The translations under genes and the position numbers were made by a program. Positions 27,924 to 36,320 of a DNA stretch of 64,000 bases are shown here, in pieces. This DNA is from Coprobacter tertius. Its GTDB lineage: Bacteria; Bacteroidota; Bacteroidia; Bacteroidales; Coprobacteraceae. How positions within the stretch are numbered: position 1 is the first letter of the stretch; each line of letters opens with the position of its first letter. Where the stretch lies: the NCBI RefSeq assembly GCF_024330105.1, contig NZ_JANDHW010000013.1, forward strand, positions 18,029 to 82,028, read 5' to 3'. Under the pieces are notes generated by a model. The model worked only from the letters and a program-made list of their open reading frames with translations. It was not told the DNA's origin and did not search any database.

Positions 27924-28277
27924 ATGGAAAGCTATATCGAACTCGAAAATATAAAGTTTTACGCCTATCACGGCGTTTCGGAAACCGAACGTAAAGTAGG
28001 AAATAATTACGAAGTATATCTGAAAGTAAATTTATCTTTAGAAAAAGCTGCTATAACAGACAATCTCGAGGACACTGTTAATTACGCATTATTATACGAT
28101 TGTATTAAAAAAGAAATGATGATTCCCTCGAATTTACTCGAACATGTCGCCGGGCGCATTATAACGGCAATATGTAAAAAACATCCCGTAATATGGGGAG
28201 GCAGCATAAAAATATCAAAAATAAAGCCCCCTATATCCGGAGATATAGAAAGGGCTTCGGTATCTTTCAGTTGGTAG
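27924..28277 (+). CDS. folB: Dihydroneopterin aldolase
   Basis: FolB converts 7,8-dihydroneopterin to 6-hydroxymethyl-dihydropterin and glycolaldehyde in folate synthesis. The 117-residue protein has the family hallmarks IELENIKFYAYHGVSETERKxG near the N-terminus, the DTVNYALLYDCIKKEM segment and the C-terminal ISKIKPPISGDIERASVSF stretch that includes the catalytic Lys (K-x-x-P-P/I). It is a single gene between bactofilin and the convergent peptidase gene, with only six bases to the latter's stop. Two other folate-linked genes, thyA and folA, lie 33 kb away. Confidence 0.95.
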   Translation: MESYIELENIKFYAYHGVSETERKVGNNYEVYLKVNLSLEKAAITDNLEDTVNYALLYDCIKKEMMIPSNLLEHVAGRIITAICKKHPVIWGGSIKISKIKPPISGDIERASVSFSW

Positions 28278-28283
28278 TACGAA

Positions 28284-29486
28284 TTATTTTAAATTCATTT
28301 TTTTTGCAATATCATCGGGAATGGCATTTTTATTAACCACAATATTCAGTGTTTTATACAATACAAAGGGTTCGGATGCATAAAAATAACCACCATAAAT
28401 CTGATTTGGCCCCCATGAATTTTTAACCTTATAGTATTTATTTCCTTTTTGATCTACCGCAGTACCGACAATGTGCATACCATGATCATCAGTTGTCTGA
28501 TAATTGTCGAAAGCTTCCTGACGCATTTCCTGAGTAATTTTCTTTTCAGCTCCCGGTTCTTCCAGCTTATACAACTGCGATTCTTTTTCGCTATCGGTCA
28601 GTTTTGTCCAGCGAGCTTTTTCACTATCGGTCATATCCGATAAATCGGCATCAGGAACGACAGCGAAACCTTTATTATATGCAAAACCTCTTTCACTGAC
28701 ATCTGACGCCCAATAAACCGTATATCCCTTATCGATTGAATTTGCAAATATACGTGCAAAATCATCTAAAGGTATATTATATGAAGGAGCCCAAGCCCAA
28801 TTATCGGGAACTTCGATTGCAAAAGTTTCATAGAAAGGATGATGTGAAAACGAAGTAATCGACACATAGTCATCCATATTCAACCCCAATGAAGCAGCAA
28901 AAGTTTTCGGTGTATATTCCTTTCCCTGATAAGTAAATTTTTCGGGAAGCTTTCCGAGATATGCATCGAGAATACCATTAAAACCTTCTTTCCAGGCTGT
29001 TGTCAAGGTACGATTTTTATTGCTGACAACCGCTTTTACATAGGCCTCGAGCACCGCATCGAGTTCACCGTGACGGTGTACATCGGTACCGTAATTCAAA
29101 CCAGTATATACTTCTTCGGGAACAATTCCGTATTCTTTAATAACATGCATCACATCATAGGTAGATCCCCCGGCGGCAAAATTAGTAGCACCATGCATAC
29201 GTACGTATTTCTCTGCTTTTTCCATATAACTGTGTCGTACGATAAACATTTCAGAAAGATCTACCTCGGGTTTTCCCTGACGCAACAATTCACTTTCAAA
29301 AAAAGAAGTTCCTGAAAAACTCCAGCAAGTTCCCGAACTGCTCTGATTTTTAACAGGCGTTGTCGCCAATGTTTTCACTTCGGTAAATTTATACCCTTTT
29401 TCATCCTTTTTTTTAGTATCATTCTTTGCAAAACCTACCGTAAAAGCAAGGAGCAATAACGATACCGTTAATCCGTGTTTTAGCAT
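28284..29486 (-). CDS. C1-family (bleomycin hydrolase-like) cysteine peptidase, secreted
   Basis: The 400-residue protein carries a signal peptide (GLTVSLLLLAFTVGFA). Catalytic Cys54 is in KNQSSSGTCWSFSG, His in DHGMHIVGTAVD and Asn in KVKNSWG, so the papain-type triad is intact. The long insertions and overall size match the bleomycin-hydrolase/PepC branch, whose cytosolic members are aminopeptidases; here the export signal indicates a periplasmic or outer-membrane location, common in Bacteroidales. Two predicted processing or anchoring signals typical of secreted virulence peptidases (type IX domain) are absent. Confidence 0.92.
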   Translation of the reverse strand: MLKHGLTVSLLLLAFTVGFAKNDTKKKDEKGYKFTEVKTLATTPVKNQSSSGTCWSFSGTSFFESELLRQGKPEVDLSEMFIVRHSYMEKAEKYVRMHGATNFAAGGSTYDVMHVIKEYGIVPEEVYTGLNYGTDVHRHGELDAVLEAYVKAVVSNKNRTLTTAWKEGFNGILDAYLGKLPEKFTYQGKEYTPKTFAASLGLNMDDYVSITSFSHHPFYETFAIEVPDNWAWAPSYNIPLDDFARIFANSIDKGYTVYWASDVSERGFAYNKGFAVVPDADLSDMTDSEKARWTKLTDSEKESQLYKLEEPGAEKKITQEMRQEAFDNYQTTDDHGMHIVGTAVDQKGNKYYKVKNSWGPNQIYGGYFYASEPFVLYKTLNIVVNKNAIPDDIAKKMNLK

Positions 29487-29641
29487 AACGTATTATTTTT
29501 GTTTTTTGTAATGTTTTTTTGATTTTGTAAAGATACATAGGATTTATGAAACTCACTCCACATCTTCATTGTTTTTAGATAATTTACGCCATATGTACAA
29601 TAATTTTATTATGTTTGTATGGTAAACTATAGCATAATCAG

Positions 29642-30913
29642 ATGCGAACGACCCTTTTAATATTTATAGCGTTTATCGCTAATATAACATGTCTTCCGGT
29701 CTTTTCACAAAAGACCGTTTACCATACAAAAGCGATACATCCAGCCGTACATACCATACGTTTACGCGTTCCTGAAAAATCGTATTTTCCCCCGGTAATT
29801 AAATTGGGTAGCGATGAAAAGATCGAAATCTCTTTCGATATATTTGCTGACGAAACCGAATTTTTAAACTATAAACTCATTCACTGTAATGCCGACTGGA
29901 CACAGTCTCAACTCACCGATATCGAATACATCGACGGTTTTAATGTGAATACAGTAGAAGAAGGCGAACTTTCGTTTAATACATACCGTAATTACGTACA
30001 TTACAGCATAACGATTCCAAACGAACAATTCCAGTTTAAAGTATCGGGAAATTATGCTCTGGTCGTATTCCCTGAAAATTATCCGGACAACCCGATTTTA
30101 TATGCCTGTTTTTCGGTTTATGAAAACAAAGTATCGGTGCCAGCCATGGTAACCACCCGTACCGACATCGATTACAACAAAGCGCATCAACAACTCGAAT
30201 TTTCGATACAATATCCACACCATTATATACAAGATCCTCGAAATGATTTAAGAGTACATATTTCACAAAACAACCGAAGAGACACCGAGGCCGTGCTTAC
30301 CCAACCACTTTATGTAAAAAATAACGAACTGGTTTTCGGGCACACACCCCAACTCATTTTCGAAGCCGGAAACGAATATCGTCGGTTCGAAATGGTAAAT
30401 ACGAGATATCCAGGTCTTAATGTGGAAAACATACGTTATTACGACCCTTATTATCATGTAAGCCTATTTCCTGATAAACCAAGATATACGAATAATTATA
30501 CATTCGACCAGACACAATACGGACACTTTACCATACGGCAAAGTGATGCAGATGATAACGATACGGAATCGGATTATTTTGTCGTTCATTTCTCTCTCGA
30601 TTATGACAATCCGTTAATGAACGGCGATATTTACATCGACGGGGAATTTACAAACGGGCAATATAACGAATGGAATCGAATGATTTACAATCAGGAAACC
30701 CGCCGATACGAAAAGGATATGTATCTGAAGCAAGGTTCTTATAATTATCAATACTTGTTTCTACCGAAAGGAGCTTCAAAAGCGACTCCGGGAGTCATAG
30801 AAGGAAACTTCTTCGAAACCGGCAACGAATATCTTATAAAGGTTTACCAAAGGGGACGACAAGAAAGATACGACAGGCTGGTAGGGATCGGCCGTATTTT
30901 CTCGGGTAAATAA
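29642..30913 (+). CDS. Type IX secretion system plug protein (DUF5103)
   Basis: The 423-residue product has a signal peptide (TLLIFIAFIANITCLPVFSQ) and the DUF5103 architecture: an N-terminal domain with KTVYHTKAIHPAVHTIRLRV, a middle with YNKAHQQLEFSIQYPHHYI and VHISQNNRRDTE, and a C-terminal domain with NGQYNEWNRMIYNQETRRYEKDMYLKQG-like text that resembles a carbohydrate-binding immunoglobulin fold. In Flavobacterium the homologue (Plug) closes the periplasmic mouth of SprA when no cargo is present. Here it lies 11 kb from sprA as a single gene ended by the hairpin at 30944-30983. Confidence 0.9.
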   Translation: MRTTLLIFIAFIANITCLPVFSQKTVYHTKAIHPAVHTIRLRVPEKSYFPPVIKLGSDEKIEISFDIFADETEFLNYKLIHCNADWTQSQLTDIEYIDGFNVNTVEEGELSFNTYRNYVHYSITIPNEQFQFKVSGNYALVVFPENYPDNPILYACFSVYENKVSVPAMVTTRTDIDYNKAHQQLEFSIQYPHHYIQDPRNDLRVHISQNNRRDTEAVLTQPLYVKNNELVFGHTPQLIFEAGNEYRRFEMVNTRYPGLNVENIRYYDPYYHVSLFPDKPRYTNNYTFDQTQYGHFTIRQSDADDNDTESDYFVVHFSLDYDNPLMNGDIYIDGEFTNGQYNEWNRMIYNQETRRYEKDMYLKQGSYNYQYLFLPKGASKATPGVIEGNFFETGNEYLIKVYQRGRQERYDRLVGIGRIFSGK

Positions 30914-30943
30914 AAATACGATATTTTTCAGGTATTTATATAT

Positions 30944-30983
30944 AAAAAAGGCAATACGGTATTTTAGTACGATTGCCCTTTTT
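30944..30983. terminator. Bidirectional terminator between plug and PepSY-like genes
   Basis: aaaaaggcaat pairs with attgcccttttt (one bulged base) around a 16-base loop. T-runs occur on both strands, suiting the convergent genes on either side. Confidence 0.75.
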
Positions 30984-31004
30984 CATAAATATTCTTAGTT
31001 TACA

Positions 31005-31463
31005 TTAATCATCTATCTTTTGTGATGAAAAATTTCCGTTTTTATCGAATTTTACTTCGGTTTTGGGATTTGTCATCACTTTTACCTCATAACCATTGCG
31101 CTTACGTTCTACCTTTTTTACCCCTTGCCCGTTGAAATTAGTATTAATATAATTTACAGCTTTAGAAGGCAAGAGGTTAAGCATCATCATCGTAAACGGA
31201 CCATTATTACTTTCTATCTCTAACCAGTTTCCAGCTCTGTCGAACTCTATTTCAACCCCATTAGATAATCGGACATCATATTGAGTCCAACCTTTCTCTT
31301 TTTCACATTTTACAGCATTTACCCCCGGGAAGGTCTTTTCAATAAAAGTACGAGCTGCTGTGGGCAGTTTATCGTACGGAATGCGATCGTTATCTGTCAC
31401 AGCAGCCGAGGCTATGCATAACGACCCGAATAACAAAGCAAAGGCCAATACAACTTTTTTCAT
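31005..31463 (-). CDS. PepSY-like periplasmic protein (paralogue 1)
   Basis: The 152-residue product has a signal peptide (VVLAFALLFGSLCIASA). It contains two PepSY-like modules of about 60 residues, each with the pattern F-x-G-V-x-x-V/I-x-x-E-K...G-Y-x-V-x-x-x-N-x-x-E-x-x-F-D-x-x-G-N/K: QYDVRLSNGVEIEFDRAGNW in the first and GYEVKVMTNPKTEVKFDKNG in the second. The second gene of this type in the window (62031-62498) matches along the whole length. These small proteins are widespread in gut Bacteroidales and their function is not known; inhibitors or scaffolds have been suggested from fold. Confidence 0.82.
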   Translation of the reverse strand: MKKVVLAFALLFGSLCIASAAVTDNDRIPYDKLPTAARTFIEKTFPGVNAVKCEKEKGWTQYDVRLSNGVEIEFDRAGNWLEIESNNGPFTMMMLNLLPSKAVNYINTNFNGQGVKKVERKRNGYEVKVMTNPKTEVKFDKNGNFSSQKIDD

Positions 31464-31576
31464 TCTACTAAATATTTAATGTTATATCTTTACAAACAAA
31501 CGGCGAGCCAAGATGTTTATTAAAATATCCAAACACTTAAACTCTCTTATGACAGAGTAGATCGTGAGATTTTTTT

Positions 31577-31584
31577 TATATTTG
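31577..31584 (+). promoter_or_regulatory. Putative -7 element for tamB-tamL
   Basis: TATATTTG ends 20 bases before the tamB ATG at 31605 and matches the Bacteroidota -7 consensus. The -33 TTTG is not evident. Confidence 0.4.
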
Positions 31585-31604
31585 TTTTCAGTAATGAATT
31601 CCGA

Positions 31605-34600
31605 ATGGGGAAGGTTTTAAAATATATATTGTGGTTGATCTTCAGCTTATTTTTACTGGTGCTTTTGCTACCGGTACTTTTTTATATTCCTTTTATACAA
31701 AACTGGGCTAAAGACACTGCGACACAATATGTTACCGAAAAATATGAAATCGAAATCTCTATCGAAAGGCTACGCCTCTCATTTCCATTCGACCTCGTTA
31801 TCGATAACAGCCGTATTGTCTTAAACCCAGGCGATACGCTTTTCTCGGCACGTTCTTTAAGGTTAGATGTCACACTTTCTCCGTTATTGCATAAAGAAAT
31901 TAAGATAAACAAACTTCTTTTTAGCGACGTAAAATTTTCATTTGCCGATACTACCTCCAATATGGAAATCGACGGCGATGTAGAACGGCTCATTCTCTCG
32001 GTGAATTCCGCAGATTTAAAAACAGAAAGAGCAAGAATACCTCGCCTTATACTTACCGACGGATGGGTAAATCTGAAATTGGGAGAAAGCCCTCCAGACA
32101 CTACTCAAAAAAAATCGGGAAATGCAGCATGGGCCATCGATGTAAAAAAACTCTCATTGAACAATATCGATTTCGGAATGCAGATGTATCCCCAAAATAT
32201 GCATCTTACCGTACATCTCGGCAAAGCGATGTTACAGGACGGATCGGTAGATTTGGGACATCAGACGGTAGACGTAAACTCTATCACTATTGACCAAGGC
32301 ATATACAGTTATCTTACCGATACCGTTTCCGTCACAAAAACAGAAGCAGAACAGCCTACCGATTCTATTGAAAATTCGGAACCATGGGTAGTAAAAGTAT
32401 CACAGATAAAACTGACCGATAATCAGGCTACTTACGGACTTATCTCTTATGCCCCACAGCCGGGTTTCGATCTGAATTATATATCGGCTACAAATATTAA
32501 TATAACCGTAGATTCTCTTTATAATCGAGGAGCGGAAGTTAAAGCCGATCTCAGGCATCTATCACTTACCGAACGTTCTGGGTTATCGATAGTACAAAGC
32601 TACGGTAGTTTCTCTATGGACTCGACGGCCTTATCGCTACGTAATTTTATTTTACAAACCGCCAATTCTTCCATCAGCGCCAACGCTCATATGGGCATGC
32701 CTGGCACGACAGGAATACAAGCCCGAACACCTCTCTCAGCGCATCTGAAAACCGATTTCGGACCCGAAGATTTATACCTCTTATATCCTGACATGCGGAA
32801 ACAACTGGGGCTGCTTCCTATCGAAAAAATTCATTGTGAAATAGATGCAGATGGAGATTTCGGATCTCTGAATATACCGTCAATATCCGCTTCGATACCG
32901 GGTCGATGCCAGATTTCGGCAAATGGTAAATTACAAACAATCTACGATATGAAAAAAATATCGGGTGATGTACATTTCAACGGAGATTTTATCCATATGG
33001 GATTCATAACAGATTTATTGCCAGATACCTTATTACAAAAACGCATCAATATACCCGATAACATGCACCTTTACGGTTCGGCTAAAATATCCGGGAGCAA
33101 ATATTATCCCGACATACGGTTTACGTCGGGAGGTGGAAGTATTTCTTTAAACGGTCTGTTCGATCCTCAAACCGAATCCTATGACATAAAACTCATTTCC
33201 GACTCATTATCGGTAGCTCAATTTCTCCCATATGATTCTATCGGAGTCGTATCTTTACGAATTGCTGCCGCAGGAAAAGGATTCAATTTCTTCTCGACAC
33301 ATACCCATAGCGACATTTCATTAAAAGCAGAACGCATCGATTATAAAAAATATACCTACAATGGCATTTCCATATCCGCAGCTTTACTCGATCAAAAAAT
33401 AACCGGAGAAGTAGTAAGTACCGACAGTGCCGCACAGATTAATCTCGGATTAAAAGGCTTTCTCTCGAAAGAGCGCTACGAGGGAAGTATAAATGGATCA
33501 ATAAAACAGATAAACTTTCAAAAAATGGGATTTTCTCCCACACCTCTCGCCCTATCATTCGATTTGGAAGCCAAAGGTGCTGCAACCGAAAAAGGAGCCT
33601 ATGAAATAGATACACGCATCGGACAAATGATGCTTACTTTAGGGGATCAGACAAATAAGCTTAACAGTCTGATCGTTACCGGATCTATGGACAACGATCA
33701 TATAAAAGCCAGCATTACGGGCGACGACTTGCAAGCAGATTTTTCAACGACTGTAGGAATAGACACACTTACTTCCCAGTTTGCCGCAATAGAACGAGAA
33801 CTCGAGGAGCAGCAAAAAACATCAAAATATAATATCTATAAACTCGAGCAAATGCTTCCTCCTTTCTCGATTTCAGCCTCGGCGAAAACGAATAAATTTA
33901 TAAAAAGTCTGCTAAAATCTTCAGGAATAGGATTTAAAGAAGGTAAAATCGCCATTTCCGACTCTGAAAAAGATCCATTTATGTTCAATGCCGCAATCGA
34001 CCGATTCGAAACGGGAGGAATCAGAGTCGATACGATACGTTTAACCATGGACCAGCACAAAGAACATATCGATTATAACCTGCATATCGGAAACGCTCCC
34101 GGAAATCTCGATCAGGCCGCACAGGTGGGTATGTCGGGATATATCGAAACCAACCATGTCCTCATCCAGTGCCATCAACGAAACCGGGCCGGGCAAGAAG
34201 GCTTCGATTTCGGCATGAACGCTTGGCTGCGCGACAGCCTCGTACACGTATCGATACTACCCGACCCTATACTCGGATTCGAACCTTGGACAGTAAATAA
34301 CAATAACTTTTTTAATTACTATTTCGATAATCGCCTGTCGGCCGATCTCGAAATGAAAGCAGTTAACAAAAGCGTGGTTCTGCGTTCAGCAGACGAAATT
34401 ACAGGTAAACAAGGTTCTCTGAATGTACTCATCAACGGTCTCGATATAGCTTCGATACTCAGTATTTCACCTTTTGCTCCTCCTATCGGTGGAATACTTT
34501 CGACTGATCTTGTCCTGTTCCTCCCCGAAAAACAGGTAGAAGCCTCAGGAAACCTTTCGATTGAAAACCTCAGTTATGCCAAACAACGTGTCGGAGACAT

Positions 34601-36320
34601 CCTTTTCGACATAAATTATCAGCTCGATAACAGCGGAAAACAGATTGCGCGTGCAGATATGTCTATTGATAAACAAAAAGTCCTGAATATCGACGGTAGT
34701 TACGATGGAAAATCAGATAATCCGATTGATCTTACCGTGAGTATACCAGGATTCCCTCTGGCATCTGCCAATGCCTTCTTACAAGATATGGTTACCCTTT
34801 CGGGTAACCTGAACGGTGAAATGAAAATTTCAGGAACCGGCAATACCCCCATTGTGGATGGATACCTGCAATTTGCATCAACCGGAATAGCAATACCCAT
34901 GATAGGCACGTCATTTACTCTATCTACAGAAAAGATAATTATAAAAGAAAACGATCTCTTATTTAATAAATTTGCGATTATCGGCCCGAATAAGAAACCG
35001 TTACAAATTAACGGGCACGTCGATATGCACGACTTCTCGAGAATGATGACCGACCTGAGCATTACAGCCAACGAATTCCAGATGGTTAATGTTTCCCGTA
35101 ACCGTAAATCGATGGTATATGGTAAAGCATTCGCCGATCTTAATATTACTGTAAAAGGCCCGATCGAAGGACTAAGCTTACGTGGTGACGTCGGTTTACT
35201 AAACGGTACCGATGTTACTTACGTTATGCAGGATTCTCCACTCGACATAAAACAGGAAAACCAAAATATGGTCACGTTCGTTTCTTTTAACGATACGACC
35301 GAGGTAGAAGAAGCAGATACAATGCCCGTAAAACGGATCAGCGGTATGGATATTCTCGTTAATGTAAATATCGCCAATTCGGTAAAAGTAGCAGTAAACC
35401 TGTCGGCCGACGGGCAAAATCGCATCAATCTGCAAGGTGGAGGTAATCTTACCTATTCGATGAATACATTAGGGGATAGCCGTTTTACCGGAAGATATGA
35501 ACTTACAGGGGGTACCGTAAGATACAATCCGCCTATCATCTCGGAAAAAATATTCAATATCCAACAAGGTAGCTATGTAAGCTGGACCGGGAATATTGCC
35601 GATCCGGCAATGAATATAACGGCCATAGAGCCATTAAGAATAAGTGTTTCGGAAGATGGCAAGAATACCCGGACCGTAAACTTCAATGTCAGTATAAATA
35701 TACGTAATACGCTCGAAAATTTAGCGATCACCTTTGATGTATCGGCTCCGGAAGACCTGACTATACAAAACGAATTGCAATCGATGACAGCCGAACAACG
35801 AGCAACACAGGCGATGAACCTGATGATATACAATACTTATACCGGGCCGGGCAGTGAAACCAAAGGAAGCCTGATAAGTGGCAATCCGCTAAACTCCTTC
35901 ATTCAAAAAGAACTTAACCAATGGGCACAAAACAATCTGAAAAATGTCGATGTAAGTTTCGGAATCGATACTTATGACGACCAAACTGCCGGTGCTAACG
36001 GAACACGTACCGACTATTCTTATCAAGTATCGAAAACTCTGTTCAACGACCGTTTTAAAGTCGTTATCGGCGGTAGTTTCAGTCCCGATGACGATGCAAA
36101 TCAAAATTTAAAAGAAAACCTCATCGACGACGTTTCTCTCGAGTATATGCTCGATAAACGAGAAAATATGCTCATAAAAATTTTCAGGCATACCGGTTAC
36201 GAGAGTATTCTCGAAGGAGAAATAACAGAAACCGGAGTCGGTTTTGTCGTACGAAAGAAATTATTCAGACTGAGCGAGTTATTCCGTATCAGCCGCAAAC
36301 CGAAGCAAAATACAAAATGA
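31605..36320 (+). CDS. tamB: Translocation and assembly module inner-membrane protein TamB
   Basis: The 1571-residue protein begins with a single signal anchor (LWLIFSLFLLVLLLPVLFYI), followed by an AsmA-like start (WAKDTATQYVTEKYEIEISIERL) and a very long repetitive beta-structure expected to form a periplasm-spanning groove. The C-terminal DUF490/TamB domain is recognisable at about residues 1080-1500 (GTPIVDGYLQFASTGIAIPM, GRYELTGGTVRYNPPIISEKIF-type text, then DVSFGIDTYDD and the final SLEYMLDKRENMLIKIFRH). TamB works with an Omp85 protein in outer-membrane assembly and phospholipid transport. The stop overlaps the start of the next gene, the Omp85 partner, by four bases. Confidence 0.95.
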   Translation: MGKVLKYILWLIFSLFLLVLLLPVLFYIPFIQNWAKDTATQYVTEKYEIEISIERLRLSFPFDLVIDNSRIVLNPGDTLFSARSLRLDVTLSPLLHKEIKINKLLFSDVKFSFADTTSNMEIDGDVERLILSVNSADLKTERARIPRLILTDGWVNLKLGESPPDTTQKKSGNAAWAIDVKKLSLNNIDFGMQMYPQNMHLTVHLGKAMLQDGSVDLGHQTVDVNSITIDQGIYSYLTDTVSVTKTEAEQPTDSIENSEPWVVKVSQIKLTDNQATYGLISYAPQPGFDLNYISATNINITVDSLYNRGAEVKADLRHLSLTERSGLSIVQSYGSFSMDSTALSLRNFILQTANSSISANAHMGMPGTTGIQARTPLSAHLKTDFGPEDLYLLYPDMRKQLGLLPIEKIHCEIDADGDFGSLNIPSISASIPGRCQISANGKLQTIYDMKKISGDVHFNGDFIHMGFITDLLPDTLLQKRINIPDNMHLYGSAKISGSKYYPDIRFTSGGGSISLNGLFDPQTESYDIKLISDSLSVAQFLPYDSIGVVSLRIAAAGKGFNFFSTHTHSDISLKAERIDYKKYTYNGISISAALLDQKITGEVVSTDSAAQINLGLKGFLSKERYEGSINGSIKQINFQKMGFSPTPLALSFDLEAKGAATEKGAYEIDTRIGQMMLTLGDQTNKLNSLIVTGSMDNDHIKASITGDDLQADFSTTVGIDTLTSQFAAIERELEEQQKTSKYNIYKLEQMLPPFSISASAKTNKFIKSLLKSSGIGFKEGKIAISDSEKDPFMFNAAIDRFETGGIRVDTIRLTMDQHKEHIDYNLHIGNAPGNLDQAAQVGMSGYIETNHVLIQCHQRNRAGQEGFDFGMNAWLRDSLVHVSILPDPILGFEPWTVNNNNFFNYYFDNRLSADLEMKAVNKSVVLRSADEITGKQGSLNVLINGLDIASILSISPFAPPIGGILSTDLVLFLPEKQVEASGNLSIENLSYAKQRVGDILFDINYQLDNSGKQIARADMSIDKQKVLNIDGSYDGKSDNPIDLTVSIPGFPLASANAFLQDMVTLSGNLNGEMKISGTGNTPIVDGYLQFASTGIAIPMIGTSFTLSTEKIIIKENDLLFNKFAIIGPNKKPLQINGHVDMHDFSRMMTDLSITANEFQMVNVSRNRKSMVYGKAFADLNITVKGPIEGLSLRGDVGLLNGTDVTYVMQDSPLDIKQENQNMVTFVSFNDTTEVEEADTMPVKRISGMDILVNVNIANSVKVAVNLSADGQNRINLQGGGNLTYSMNTLGDSRFTGRYELTGGTVRYNPPIISEKIFNIQQGSYVSWTGNIADPAMNITAIEPLRISVSEDGKNTRTVNFNVSINIRNTLENLAITFDVSAPEDLTIQNELQSMTAEQRATQAMNLMIYNTYTGPGSETKGSLISGNPLNSFIQKELNQWAQNNLKNVDVSFGIDTYDDQTAGANGTRTDYSYQVSKTLFNDRFKVVIGGSFSPDDDANQNLKENLIDDVSLEYMLDKRENMLIKIFRHTGYESILEGEITETGVGFVVRKKLFRLSELFRISRKPKQNTK

